Position numbers and translations under genes: made by a program | Notes under the pieces: model-generated | What the model was told of the DNA's origin: nothing | What the model saw: the letters and a program-made list of their open reading frames with translations, nothing else | The model's database searches: none | Part shown: positions 46,229 to 58,408 of the stretch, piece after piece | Position numbering within the stretch: position 1 is the stretch's first letter | Layout of the letters: every line of letters begins with the position of its first letter | NCBI GenBank assembly: GCA_902805675.1 | Contig: CADCTA010000068.1 | Span: 25,994-89,993 of the forward strand | DNA: 64,000 nt | Reading direction: 5' to 3' | Origin: an uncultured Chthoniobacterales bacterium | Lineage (GTDB): Bacteria > Verrucomicrobiota > Verrucomicrobiia > Chthoniobacterales > UBA10450

Positions 46229-47455
46229 ATGGCTGATCGCGTCGTAGCGAGCTACTGCACAACTTTCTTGAAACCGGAGATGCTTCACATCTACCGGCAG
46301 GTCCGCTCGCTACAGAGCTACCGCACGTTCGTCATGACGAAGTGGCTCCAGAATGAGGACCGCTTTCCGTTCGACGACATTGAGTTAATCCCGAAGCCGC
46401 ACATCAATCCGCTGCGGCATGGCTGGTTGAAGTTCGTGAAGCGGAAATCGCCGATCGAGTATCGCGGCGAATATCAGATGCTGGCGTCGCTGCTCGAGCG
46501 GCGCGGCGCGGATCTGATGCACATCTACTTCGGCCACACTGGCGTGCACTTGCTGCCCTTCATCGAGCGGTGGAGCAGGCCATGCGTGGTCTCTTTCCAC
46601 GGCGCCGATGTGGCGTCGAAGCCGGAGATTCGCGACTACGCGCGCAAGCTGAAGCGGCTGTTCAAATCAGTGCCGCTGGTGCTGTCGCGGTCGCACTCGT
46701 TGAGTCAGCGCCTGATCTCGCTCGGCTGCCCGCCTGAGAAGCTGCGCCTCTGCCGCACGGGTGTGCCGCTTCGCCAGTTTGAGTTTGTGCGACGCGAGGC
46801 GCCCGCGGATGGACGCTGGCGGCTGCTTCAGGCCTGCCGCCTCATTCCTAAGAAGGGTGTGGCGACGACGCTCTGCGCGTTCGCGATTTTTCAGAAGGAG
46901 TTCCCTAAAGCGGAACTCGTCATCGCAGGCAAAGGGCCGCTTCAGGGGCACCTCGAAGAGCTTGCGGAAGAGCTCGGCATCGCTTCCAAAGTGCAATTCC
47001 GCGGCTTCCTTACTCAGGGCGAGCTGATGGAACTCTACGCCAGCGCGCACATCTTCGTGCACCCAAGCGAAACTCCGCCGGATCAGAACCAGGAAGGAAT
47101 TCCGAACTCGGTGCTCGAGGCGATGTCGACGGGCCTGCCCGTGGTGGCAACGACACACGGTGGCATCCCCGAGGCGGTGGAGCATGGTCGGGGAGGTCTG
47201 CTTGTTGAAGAGCGGGATTTCGAGTCGCTTGCGACGGCGCTGAAGGAGATTGCGCGTTCGAAGAACGCTTTTCGCGAAATGGGATTGCTCGGGAGCGAGT
47301 ATGTTGCAGGGAACTTCGAGCAGAGCGCGCAAATCCGCAGCCTCGAGGCGCATTATACCGAAGCGGTGGAGCTCGCCGGCGAGCGAAAACCAGCGGCGCA
47401 GGCAGTGTCGGCCCGCGTGGCGCAGAGCTACGTAGAGCAGGTTCCGGCTAAATAA
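46229..47455 (+). CDS. GT4 family glycosyltransferase
   Basis: 408 residues, 42 bp after obg. GT-B fold with GADLMHIYFGHTGVHLLPFIE, FHGADV in the N-terminal domain, and C-terminal ACRLIPKKGVATTLCAFAIF, ELVIAGKGPL, FVHPSETPPDQNQEGIPNSVLEAMSTGLPVVATTHGGIPEAVEHGRGG. The EX7E-type motif is present. Similar to colanic-acid-type transferases, so it probably works on a surface polysaccharide. Donor not readable. Confidence 0.9.
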   Translation: MADRVVASYCTTFLKPEMLHIYRQVRSLQSYRTFVMTKWLQNEDRFPFDDIELIPKPHINPLRHGWLKFVKRKSPIEYRGEYQMLASLLERRGADLMHIYFGHTGVHLLPFIERWSRPCVVSFHGADVASKPEIRDYARKLKRLFKSVPLVLSRSHSLSQRLISLGCPPEKLRLCRTGVPLRQFEFVRREAPADGRWRLLQACRLIPKKGVATTLCAFAIFQKEFPKAELVIAGKGPLQGHLEELAEELGIASKVQFRGFLTQGELMELYASAHIFVHPSETPPDQNQEGIPNSVLEAMSTGLPVVATTHGGIPEAVEHGRGGLLVEERDFESLATALKEIARSKNAFREMGLLGSEYVAGNFEQSAQIRSLEAHYTEAVELAGERKPAAQAVSARVAQSYVEQVPAK

Positions 47456-47621
47456 ATCGGCGCGTCCGCGTGCCCTTCGGCGCGGGGAGAAAATTCGGGA
47501 AAGTCTCTTGTCAGACTCAGAAAACCCGCTTTGGTAACCGCGCAATCGCCTCGTGTGGTGAGTGCGCGACTCGCGTCGCTGCACCTCCAGGGAACATCGG
47601 GCGGCTGCCTCCTTAACCGCA

Positions 47622-48566
47622 ATGCCGTTCCGTTTTTATAGCCGACTGCTTCTCGCGATGTTCGTCGCGACGCTCTTGTGTGCAGGTGGAGCTGATTCGT
47701 TAGCCGCGACCGCCGCACCCGGCCAAACAGCGGACGCACACACGGCCGGGCACGACGAGCATCACACGCTTCCGCTAAAAGCCGTCGAGCTCTTCCACAT
47801 CGGCAAATTCACCGTCACGAACTCGATGTTGATGACGTGGATCGTGGCCGCGGTCATCATCATCTGCGCGCAAATGGCGACGCGGAACATCAAGCAGGTA
47901 CCGACCGGCGCGCAGAACTTTTGGGAATGGCTGGTGGAAAGCCTCTACAACTTCCTCTCCGGCGTCATCGGTTCCGAGCTGGTGAAGCGGACGTTCTGGT
48001 TCTTCGCCACCTGCTTCATCTTCATCCTCACGCTCAACTGGTTCGGCCTCATCCCCGGCGTCGGCACGATCGGCTGGGGCCACACCAGCCCGACGAGCGG
48101 CAACTTCATCATCGATCAGCCACTCTTCCGCGGCGCGAATGCCGACCTGAATCTCACCATGGCGATGGCTTGCGTGTTCTTCGCCTGCTGGATCCTCTGG
48201 GCCATCCAGATGAACGGCGTCGGCGGCGTGCTCGTTCACATTTTCGGACCGAAAGGCAAGTCATCCGGCTTCCTCAAAATCCTGCTGCTGGTCATCTTCT
48301 TCCTCGTCGGCATCCTGGAAGTCGTCTCGATTCTTTTCCGCCCCGTCTCGCTGAGCTTCCGTCTCTACGGCAACATCTACGCCGGTGAAGTGATGCTCGA
48401 ATCCATGGCAGCGGTCGCTCCCAAGTTCCTCGCCTGGCTGATTCCCATCCCGTTTTACTTCCTTGAGCTGCTCGTTGGCTTCGTGCAGGCGCTCGTGTTC
48501 ATGCTCCTGACCGGCGTCTTCACGCTCCTGATCGCACCGCACGATCCTGCGCACGAGCATCACTAA
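47622..48566 (+). CDS. atpB: F-type ATP synthase subunit a
   Basis: 314 residues from ATG 47622. After a signal-like start and a His-rich linker (HTAGHDEHH) come the subunit-a helices; the essential Arg is in VSLSFRLYGNIYAGE, and helix 5 reads PFYFLELLVGFVQALVFMLLT. It forms the ion half-channels next to the c-ring. First gene of the atp operon; no atpI precedes it. Confidence 0.97.
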   Translation: MPFRFYSRLLLAMFVATLLCAGGADSLAATAAPGQTADAHTAGHDEHHTLPLKAVELFHIGKFTVTNSMLMTWIVAAVIIICAQMATRNIKQVPTGAQNFWEWLVESLYNFLSGVIGSELVKRTFWFFATCFIFILTLNWFGLIPGVGTIGWGHTSPTSGNFIIDQPLFRGANADLNLTMAMACVFFACWILWAIQMNGVGGVLVHIFGPKGKSSGFLKILLLVIFFLVGILEVVSILFRPVSLSFRLYGNIYAGEVMLESMAAVAPKFLAWLIPIPFYFLELLVGFVQALVFMLLTGVFTLLIAPHDPAHEHH

Positions 48567-48633
48567 AAAATTTCGGCAGTCGGACCGTGGATCCCGCGGA
48601 GGCTGCTGACGTAACAACCAAAGAAAGACACAT

Positions 48634-48846
48634 ATGATCCTACCACTACTGGCAGAACTAACGGGTAACCTTCACGTCGGTCTCGCGGCATTCGGCGCGG
48701 CCATCGGCGTCGGCATGATCGGTATGGCCGCAGCGGGCGCTGTCGGCCGGAATCCTGGCGCGGCGACACCAATTCTCGTGCAGGCGATTCTCGCGATCGC
48801 GTTGGCGGAAGCCATCGTGTTCTACGCGCTCTTCCTCGCCAAGTAA
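48634..48846 (+). CDS. atpE: F-type ATP synthase subunit c
   Basis: 70 residues, two helices joined by the GRNPGA loop. The carboxylate is Glu in LAEAIVFYAL. The helix-1 Gln and the Ser/Thr after the Glu that mark Na+-binding rings are absent, so it is probably a proton-type ring. RBS AAGAAAGA precedes the ATG. Confidence 0.97.
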   Translation: MILPLLAELTGNLHVGLAAFGAAIGVGMIGMAAAGAVGRNPGAATPILVQAILAIALAEAIVFYALFLAK

Positions 48847-48893
48847 TTGGACTCTGCGCGGCTGGCAAACAGCTGCGGTAATTCATCCATCTA

Positions 48894-49436
48894 GTGAACT
48901 TAGTAATCCTGGCACAGGGCGGTCTCGGTGACGTTGCGCGGGAAACCGCGAGCACGTTTGGCTTCAATCTGTGGCTGTTCCTCTCGCAGGTCATCAGCTT
49001 CACGATTGTCGCGCTCGCGCTGCGGCGTTTCGCCTACAAGCCGATCCTCGGCATTCTGGAAGAGCGGCGTCAGCGCATCGCTGAAGGCTTGCTCAATGCC
49101 GAGAAGATCAAGCAGCAACTCGCGGACGCGGAGGCGCGCTACGCTGAGATCCTCGCCACCGCGAACACCGCCGCGCAAAAGATGATCGACGACGCTCGCC
49201 AGAGCGCCGAAGTGGTCTCTGAGCGGAAGCAACAGGAGGCGATCGTGGCGGCCGAGCAGATCGTGGCGAAGGCGCGCGAAGCCAGCGCGATCGAGCACGA
49301 GCGCACCATGATGCAGCTCAAGCGTGAGCTGGGGCGGCTGGTCATTGACACCACGGCAAAAGTCACCGGCAAGGTGCTGACGACGGAAGATCAGCGCCGC
49401 CTCCAGGACGAGGCGACGCGTCAGCTCGCCTCCTAG
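48894..49436 (+). CDS. atpF: F-type ATP synthase subunit b
   Basis: 180 residues from GTG 48894. One membrane helix (FNLWLFLSQVISFTIVALALRRF) is followed by a long charged helix, LEERRQRIAEGLLNAEKIKQQLADAEARYAEILA, the peripheral stalk. Ends 12 bp before atpH. Confidence 0.96.
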   Translation: MNLVILAQGGLGDVARETASTFGFNLWLFLSQVISFTIVALALRRFAYKPILGILEERRQRIAEGLLNAEKIKQQLADAEARYAEILATANTAAQKMIDDARQSAEVVSERKQQEAIVAAEQIVAKAREASAIEHERTMMQLKRELGRLVIDTTAKVTGKVLTTEDQRRLQDEATRQLAS

Positions 49437-49448
49437 CGCCGATCACGC

Positions 49449-49841
49449 ATGAAGATCAACAAAGAGTCACGTCGCCTCTCACGCGAGCTCATCCGCGCCA
49501 GTTTCACTGACGGGCAGTTGGATGGCGGTCGCGTCGCGGCGCTCGTGAAATCGTTGATCGACAAGAAGCCGCGCAACTACATGAACGTGCTCGGCGAGTA
49601 CAAGCGCCTCCTCCGCCTCGAGGTGGAGAAGCGCACCGCTGTCATCGAGAGCGCGAGCGAGTTGAGCCCTGAAGTCGCGGTGAGCACAGTCGAAAACCTG
49701 AAGCGTAAATACGGCTCGGACATTACCACGTCGTTCGTGGTGAATCCGGAGCTGCTCGGCGGAATGCGCATCCGCGTCGGCAGTGACGTGTGGGACAGCA
49801 GCGTGCGCAACCGGCTGCAACGCTTGCAGGCAAACCTTTAA
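49449..49841 (+). CDS. atpH: F-type ATP synthase subunit delta, short form
   Basis: 130 residues, shorter than the ~175-180 usual for delta. The C-terminal part is standard (SDITTSFVVNPELLGGMRIRVGSDVWDSSVRNRLQRL). The N-terminal helical bundle that binds subunit alpha is reduced. Operon position between atpF and atpA supports the call. Confidence 0.93.
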   Translation: MKINKESRRLSRELIRASFTDGQLDGGRVAALVKSLIDKKPRNYMNVLGEYKRLLRLEVEKRTAVIESASELSPEVAVSTVENLKRKYGSDITTSFVVNPELLGGMRIRVGSDVWDSSVRNRLQRLQANL

Positions 49842-49853
49842 TCCTTACCAACT

Positions 49854-51389
<1,536 letters not shown>

Positions 51390-51395
51390 TTCGCA

Positions 51396-52271
51396 GTGGC
51401 CAACACGCAAGATCTCCGGCGCCGGATCAAGTCGATCCGCAACACCGCCCAAATCACGAAAGCCATGCAGATGGTCGCCGCATCGAAGATGCGGAAGGCG
51501 CAGCTGCATGCTCTCGCCGGGCGGCCGTATGCCGGATTGATGAATCGCGTGCTGGTTTCATTGCAGCAGCGCACGGATGCGGCTCTGCATCCGCTGCTCC
51601 AGGTACGCGAAGTGAAGCGTGAGCTCGTTATCGCGATCAGCACCGACAAGGGTCTCGCTGGCGCGTTGAACACGAACCTCCTTCGCGAGCTGGCGAACTT
51701 CGACGCCGACAAAACCACCTACGTGGTTCTGGGCCGCAAAGCGCGGCAGTTCCTCGCCCGCAGCCGTCGCGAGATCGTCGCAGACTTCGAACTGAAAGAC
51801 GCACCCGCGTTCGTCGAGACAAAGGTGGTCGCGCAATTCGTGACCGAGCGGTTCCTGAGCGGCGAAGTCGATCGCGTGTCGGTTCTGTTCAGCCACTTCG
51901 TCAACACGATCAACCAGAAGCCGACTGTGCGGACGTTGCTCCCGATCACGAACTTCGAGGTTGCGCAGGCTGACGGTGCCGCCGCCACGACCGACGGCAA
52001 AGACCCGATGACTGGCTACATTTTCGAGCCGAACCCCGAAGCCGTACTCGACGTGATGCTGCCGTATTACCTGCAGTATCAGCTTTTCCAGATGATCCTC
52101 GACGCACGTGCCTCGGAGCACAGCGCGCGCATGGTGGCGATGAAGAACGCCACCGATAACGCGAAGCAGTTCATCAAGGATCTCACCCTCGAGTACAACA
52201 AGGTGCGGCAAGCCAGCATCACCACCGAGTTGCTCGAAATCTCGACCGCCCAGATGGCGCTCGGCAGCTAA
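51396..52271 (+). CDS. atpG: F-type ATP synthase subunit gamma
   Basis: 291 residues from GTG 51396. N-terminal helix QDLRRRIKSIRNTAQITKAMQMVAASKMRKAQ and C-terminal RMVAMKNATDNAKQFIKDLTLEYNKVRQASITTELLEI are the two rotor helices. Central stalk of F1. Confidence 0.97.
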   Translation: MANTQDLRRRIKSIRNTAQITKAMQMVAASKMRKAQLHALAGRPYAGLMNRVLVSLQQRTDAALHPLLQVREVKRELVIAISTDKGLAGALNTNLLRELANFDADKTTYVVLGRKARQFLARSRREIVADFELKDAPAFVETKVVAQFVTERFLSGEVDRVSVLFSHFVNTINQKPTVRTLLPITNFEVAQADGAAATTDGKDPMTGYIFEPNPEAVLDVMLPYYLQYQLFQMILDARASEHSARMVAMKNATDNAKQFIKDLTLEYNKVRQASITTELLEISTAQMALGS

Positions 52272-53696
<1,425 letters not shown>

Positions 53697-53701
53697 GCGC
53701 G

Positions 53702-54112
53702 ATGGCTGCGACTCTCCGACTCGAAATCGTTACACCCGACGCCACGGCCTACTCCGAGGACGTCGAGATGGTGACGCTCACGGGCGCTGACGGAGAACTC
53801 GGAGTATATCCGAATCACGTTCCGCTTCTGACGACATTGCAGCCGGGGGAACTCCGGGTGCTAAAAGGTGGACGCGAAACGTTCCTCGCCGTCGGCGAAG
53901 GGTTCGTAGAAGTGAAGGGCGACGCTGTCTCCGTTCTGACCGATCTGGCACTCGAGGCCTCAAGCATCGACGAGAATGCCGCCGAAGCGGCCGTGGCGCG
54001 GGCACAGGCTGCGATGAAGGAAGATCACGGCAGCGAAGCATCGGCGGCACTGCAAGCGACGCTGCAGAAAGCGCTCGCGCAGCTGAACGTCAAGCGACGC
54101 CGCCAACACTAA
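53702..54112 (+). CDS. atpC: F-type ATP synthase subunit epsilon
   Basis: 136 residues. N-terminal beta-sandwich: LEIVTPDATAYSEDVEMVTLTGADGELGVYPNHVPLLTTLQPGEL, then the two C-terminal helices that can inhibit ATPase. Last atp gene; 5 bp after atpD. Confidence 0.97.
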   Translation: MAATLRLEIVTPDATAYSEDVEMVTLTGADGELGVYPNHVPLLTTLQPGELRVLKGGRETFLAVGEGFVEVKGDAVSVLTDLALEASSIDENAAEAAVARAQAAMKEDHGSEASAALQATLQKALAQLNVKRRRQH

Positions 54113-54141
54113 ACGGCTGAGCGCTCGGCGCTCTCGACAGC

Positions 54142-54951
54142 TTGCAAACGCCGGAAGCCCTCGGAATCATCGCCGGGAGCGGCGCGTATCCGCTGCTGGT
54201 CGCGCAAGCGGCACGAACGGCAGGAACACGAACAATCGCCGCGGCGGCGTTTACCGGCGAGACCGATCCAGCACTCGCGCCGCACGTCGACTCCATCGAA
54301 TGGCTGCGCGTCGGGCAGCTCGGGCGGCTGTTAACCTTCTTCAAGTCAGCCGGCGTTCGCCACGCAATGATGGCTGGGCAGATCGCGCCGAAGAACTTGT
54401 TCGACGTGCGGCCCGACGTGAAGACGCTGCTCCTGCTGGCCCGGCTGAAACGCAGGAATGCTGAGACGATCTTCGGCGCCATCGCCGATGAGCTCGCCGC
54501 AATCGGTGTCGAACTCCTGCCTGCGACCACGTTCCTTCACGATTCGCTCGCGCATGACGGGCTAATTGCCGGCCGTGCGTTGAGCCGGCGCGAGCAGGAT
54601 GACGTGGCCTTCGGCTTTGGCATCGCGAAGGAAGTCAGCCGGCTCGACATCGGCCAAACCGTCGTGGTGAAAGGCGGCACCGTCGTCGCAGTCGAGGCGT
54701 TTGAAGGCACCAACGACGCCATTAAGCGCGGCGGCGCTCTTGCTCACAAGGGCGCGGTGCTCGTGAAAGTTTCGAAACCCAACCAAGACATGCGCTTCGA
54801 CGTGCCGGTGATCGGGCCGCAGACGATCGAAATCGCAGCGGCCGCAAACGTGCGGGTCATTGCGGTGGAGGCTGGGCGAACATTGTTGCTCGAGAAGGAC
54901 GCACTCGCTGCCGAAGCCACGCGCCAGGGCCTTTCGGTCGTGGGCGTTTAG
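54142..54951 (+). CDS. lpxI: LpxI UDP-2,3-diacylglucosamine pyrophosphatase
   Basis: 269 residues from TTG 54142, 29 bp after atpC. N-terminal ALGIIAGSGAYPLLVAQAAR and the C-terminal catalytic region GAVLVKVSKPNQDMRFDVPVIGPQTIE, whose Asp is the active-site residue of LpxI. It hydrolyses UDP-2,3-diacylglucosamine to lipid X in lipid A synthesis, replacing LpxH. Presence implies an LPS-type outer membrane. Confidence 0.93.
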   Translation: MQTPEALGIIAGSGAYPLLVAQAARTAGTRTIAAAAFTGETDPALAPHVDSIEWLRVGQLGRLLTFFKSAGVRHAMMAGQIAPKNLFDVRPDVKTLLLLARLKRRNAETIFGAIADELAAIGVELLPATTFLHDSLAHDGLIAGRALSRREQDDVAFGFGIAKEVSRLDIGQTVVVKGGTVVAVEAFEGTNDAIKRGGALAHKGAVLVKVSKPNQDMRFDVPVIGPQTIEIAAAANVRVIAVEAGRTLLLEKDALAAEATRQGLSVVGV

Positions 54952-55272
54952 TTGGCTACGCTGGTTCCCGGCGCTCACACGACCTGAGCGGCCATTCATC
55001 ATCGGCGGCGGGCGTTCGTCCGAATTTCGACCCAACATCCCGGTGCGCGTGATTTCATCACGCCTATGACAAACAGTGAATCAGCCGGACGGCGCGCAGC
55101 TTGGATGAACCGCGCCGTGAATTTGCCAGCCGCCGCTTTCTGGCGATGCCACTGGCGGGGACGCTCGCGTGGATCGCGGTTGAAGCTGTACCCGCGGCCG
55201 AACGCTCGCCAACGACAGCCCGAACTTCCAATTGCAAATCGGATCAGCGCGCTCGAAACTTCGCACCTAATC
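54952..55272. other. Intergenic stretch before tRNA-Ala
   Basis: About 320 bp. A short frame near 55101 reads MDEPRREFASRRFLAMPLAGTLAWIAVEAV, like the start of an exported protein, but it runs on into the tRNA gene with no domain, so it may be a decayed fragment. No other feature seen. Confidence 0.45.
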
Positions 55273-55345
55273 GGGGTCTTAGCTCAGTTGGTAGAGCACC
55301 GCAATGGCATTGCGGGGGTCAGGGGTTCGAATCCCCTAGGCTCCA
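55273..55345 (+). tRNA. tRNA-Ala (anticodon GGC)
   Basis: 73-nt cloverleaf: acceptor GGGGTCT/AGGCTCC, D arm GCTCAGTTGGTAGAGC, anticodon stem CCGCA/TGCGG with loop ATGGCAT (anticodon GGC), T arm AGGGG-TTCGAAT-CCCCT, discriminator A. CCA not encoded. Confidence 0.97.
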
Positions 55346-55384
55346 GACCTCCGAGGCCAGCACGACTTCAACGCGGCAGCACGG

Positions 55385-57082
55385 CTATTCTGCGCCTGCG
55401 TCAAAGACCGTCTCGCCGCCGATCACCGTCATCACGCAACGGGCCTTCAGAATTTCCGGATGCGGAATCTTCATGATGTCAGAGGAGAGCACCGTGAGGT
55501 CGGCGAGCTTGCCGACTTCAATTGAGCCGCGCTCGTTCTCTTCGAACGCTGCATACGCGGGCCACGCGGTAAACATCTTCAACGCCTGCTCGCGTGAGAC
55601 AGCCTGCTCCGGGTGCCATCCGTCCTTTGATTCGCCTTTGAGGCTCTTCCGCGCGACGGCGGCGTAGAACTCGATCATCGGTTCGCCACGCTCGACCGGC
55701 GCGTCCGACCCACCTGGGATTATCGCGCCGCTCTTGATGAGGCTCTGCCACGCGTAGGCGCCCGCGAGGCGCTCCTTCCCGAGCCGGCTGGGGGCGAAAA
55801 ATAGATCGCTGATCGCGTGCGACGGCTGCATCGAAGGGATCACGCCGAGCTTCGCGAAGCGCGGGATGTCCGGCGCGCTGATGACCTGCGCGTGTTCGAC
55901 GCGCCAGCGCGGCTCCCGCTCTTTGCGATCGGCAGGCGGGACGGCTTTGAAAACCTCTTCGTACAAGTCGAGCACGAGCCGATTCGCACGATCGCCGATC
56001 GCGTGCGTCTGCACCTGAATGCCGCGGCGCAGCGCGTGTTCGAAGGCGGGCCGCAGAGCTTCGGGTTTGTTCGTAAAGAAGCCCGCCGTATCCGCGTCAG
56101 CATATTTCTCGAGCAGCGCAGCGCCGCGCGAGCCGAGCGCACCATCCGCGTAGAATTTGATCAGCCGCTGCGTGAAGCGGCCGCCGAATGCGCCGACGGT
56201 TGGGCCTTCCGCGAAAAGGCGATCTGCAGCTTCGCCCGGTCCCGAAACCGCATTGTAGATGCGGAGCTTTACGTTTCCGGCTTCGTACAGTCGACGCATT
56301 ACGGCAACGTCTTCGACACTGCTGCCGGCATTATGAACCTGGGTCCAGCCGAGCTCGACGCTGCGCTTCGCACCGAGCAACAACGCCTGCTCCTTATCCG
56401 CTGTTGTCGGCGGTGGCACATGCTTCTCCACCAGCTCCTGCGCGTGATCGAGCAACATGCCCGTTGGTGCGCCGCCCTCCTTTTCCTTCAGGATTTCGCC
56501 GCCGAAGGGACTCGCCGTCTCGGCCGTGATCCCAGCGATGCGAAGCGCGGCGCTGTTCACGACCGCGGCATGCCCATCAGCTCGGGTCAGGAACACGGGT
56601 TTGTCCGGGGCGATCTCGTCGAGCTCGCGGGCAGTCGGGAAATCCGGTGGGCTCCAGAACGTCTCGATCCATCCGCGGCCGGTCACCCACTTGCCCGGCT
56701 CGATCTGCGCGGCGCGCTCCTTCACCTTCGCGAGGAAGTCTTCGCGCGTGCTCGTGCCCTCCAGGTTCAGGTGCATCTCGCGCTCGCCGATGCCGAAGAT
56801 GTGGCAATGCGCATCCGTCAGGCCAGGGACAACCGTTCTGCCCGCGAGATCAACAACACGCGTCGCCTTGTCGGCTAATTTCCGCACCGCCTCGTTTTTG
56901 CCCACCAGCAGCACTCGGCCGTTCTTCACCGCGACGGCTTCGGCGCGCGGCGCCCGGTCGCTGCCGGTGTAGACATTCGCGTTCACGAAGATGGTCTCGG
57001 CGATCTCCGCGGCGCGTGTGACTCCGCTGCTGGATGTTGCGGCGAGGGCAACGATTGAAAAGGCGATCAGGCGTTTTGTCAT
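55385..57082 (-). CDS. Exported amidohydrolase (YtcJ-like)
   Basis: 565 residues with a signal peptide (IAFSIVALAATSSSGVTRA). Amidohydro_3 family: VVPGLTDAHCHIFGIG gives the first HxH metal site, and QTHAIGDRANRLVLDLYEEVF and IIPGGSDAPVERGEPM complete the active site. Members hydrolyse amide bonds of unknown small substrates in the periplasm. It ends the minus-strand run, 5 bp after the M48 gene. Confidence 0.88.
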   Translation of the reverse strand: MTKRLIAFSIVALAATSSSGVTRAAEIAETIFVNANVYTGSDRAPRAEAVAVKNGRVLLVGKNEAVRKLADKATRVVDLAGRTVVPGLTDAHCHIFGIGEREMHLNLEGTSTREDFLAKVKERAAQIEPGKWVTGRGWIETFWSPPDFPTARELDEIAPDKPVFLTRADGHAAVVNSAALRIAGITAETASPFGGEILKEKEGGAPTGMLLDHAQELVEKHVPPPTTADKEQALLLGAKRSVELGWTQVHNAGSSVEDVAVMRRLYEAGNVKLRIYNAVSGPGEAADRLFAEGPTVGAFGGRFTQRLIKFYADGALGSRGAALLEKYADADTAGFFTNKPEALRPAFEHALRRGIQVQTHAIGDRANRLVLDLYEEVFKAVPPADRKEREPRWRVEHAQVISAPDIPRFAKLGVIPSMQPSHAISDLFFAPSRLGKERLAGAYAWQSLIKSGAIIPGGSDAPVERGEPMIEFYAAVARKSLKGESKDGWHPEQAVSREQALKMFTAWPAYAAFEENERGSIEVGKLADLTVLSSDIMKIPHPEILKARCVMTVIGGETVFDAGAE

Positions 57083-57087
57083 ATCGG

Positions 57088-58389
57088 TTACGGCTTCTCG
57101 ATGCTGCCGCTGTTTCCGTGCTTCATCTTCCAGTCCATCGCCATGCGGATGCGCGCGCGTCCACTCGGATGATCGAAGAAGACGAACTCCTCGAGCGCGC
57201 CGGGATCCAGCTTCCGGTATGCGCCAAGCTTTAATGCCACGGCAGCGGCAGCATCAGGTTCACGCGCGGTCTGCAGGGCGAATGCGTCGGCGTCGCTTTC
57301 CACAAGGCGGGTCAGCGACTTGGTAATCGGCGTCAGGAAGAAAAGAACCGTCGCGAAGATCAGCGTCAGCAACGGCAAGCCGGCTGGATCGGCGATGCCA
57401 CGCACGCCCCATCGGTCGCCCCAGCGTTTCACCGCATAACCGAAGGTAGCGCGCGCGACCGCGAAGCTGACCAGGAAGAGCGACCCGAAAAAGAGTAGCA
57501 ACTTGCCGGTGTGATTCAGCACGTAATGCCCCATCTCGTGGCCCATGACGTGCCGGATCTCCGGCAGCGTGCATTGCGTCAGCAGATTGTCGTTCAACGC
57601 GATGCGGGTGGTGCCGAGGAACCCGGAGACGTTTGCGCTGATGCGCTTCGTCTGGCGCGAGGCATCCACCTCGAATACCTGCGTGACGGGGATCTTGTTC
57701 TCGCGCGCGAGCTCGAGAATCGGCTCGCTGATCGCCGGATCGGCGAGCGGCTTGTAGGTGTTGAAGAGCGGCTGGATGTAAACGGGAGTGATCAACATCC
57801 CGAACATCATGAAGACGACCACGACCGCTGTTCCCCAAAGCCACCATGTGCGTGGCGCACGGCGGAACACAGCGTAAAGACCGCCGAGCGCGAGCGGCGT
57901 CATGATCAGGCTGATGATCAGCCCTTTCAGCTGCTCGCCGAACCATGCGCCGAACGTTTGCGTCGCCATCCCGTAAGCGTGCTCGCGATAGAACGACTCG
58001 TAGACGGTGAGCGGAAACGCGAGCAGGGAGCCGATCAGGATGTAAGGCACGGCATAGATCGCCACCTGCAGGAACTTGAAGCGCGTGGTTCGCTCGGCGA
58101 AGTCGCGCAGCCGGGCTGAGATCCGCGTGCCGAGCAGCAACAGCGCGATAGCCGCGCTGAGAAGATAATTCCAGAGGATCAACCAGTAGCCGCCCTCGAA
58201 ATAGGCGTCAGACTTCTCCCGATCGGCCGCGGGAACGGTATCGAGCCACGCGCGTGTGGCAGCGGCGGGATCGCTGACGTTCTGCGCGGCCGCGGGAACA
58301 ACGACGGGTGTGGGAGCAGGGGAGCTTTCCTGCGCAACGATTGTCCCTGCGGCAAACGCGAGGACGATGAAAACGGCAATGCAACGCAT
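57088..58389 (-). CDS. M48 family membrane metalloprotease (Ste24-like)
   Basis: 433 residues from ATG 58389 (MRCIAVF...); the track's longer start would overlap the upstream gene. Signal-like start, several membrane helices, and the zinc motif VMGHEMGHYVLN with the third ligand in ESDADAFALQ. DASRQTKRISANVSGFLGTTRIALND and the layout match CAAX-protease-1/Ste24 homologues, which cleave membrane-associated peptides. Confidence 0.9.
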   Translation of the reverse strand: MRCIAVFIVLAFAAGTIVAQESSPAPTPVVVPAAAQNVSDPAAATRAWLDTVPAADREKSDAYFEGGYWLILWNYLLSAAIALLLLGTRISARLRDFAERTTRFKFLQVAIYAVPYILIGSLLAFPLTVYESFYREHAYGMATQTFGAWFGEQLKGLIISLIMTPLALGGLYAVFRRAPRTWWLWGTAVVVVFMMFGMLITPVYIQPLFNTYKPLADPAISEPILELARENKIPVTQVFEVDASRQTKRISANVSGFLGTTRIALNDNLLTQCTLPEIRHVMGHEMGHYVLNHTGKLLLFFGSLFLVSFAVARATFGYAVKRWGDRWGVRGIADPAGLPLLTLIFATVLFFLTPITKSLTRLVESDADAFALQTAREPDAAAAVALKLGAYRKLDPGALEEFVFFDHPSGRARIRMAMDWKMKHGNSGSIEKP

Positions 58390-58408
58390 ATGCCGCCAGC
58401 GTATGAGA

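Noticed and set aside
48634-48846. Sodium-driven ATP synthase c-ring
   Set aside because: The carboxylate Glu is followed by Ala and no helix-1 Gln is present, so the Na+-binding signature is missing.
55101-55667. 188-residue ORF running through tRNA-Ala
   Set aside because: It includes the whole tRNA and the end of the amidohydrolase gene in antisense. Only its first ~30 residues look protein-like, probably a fossil at best.
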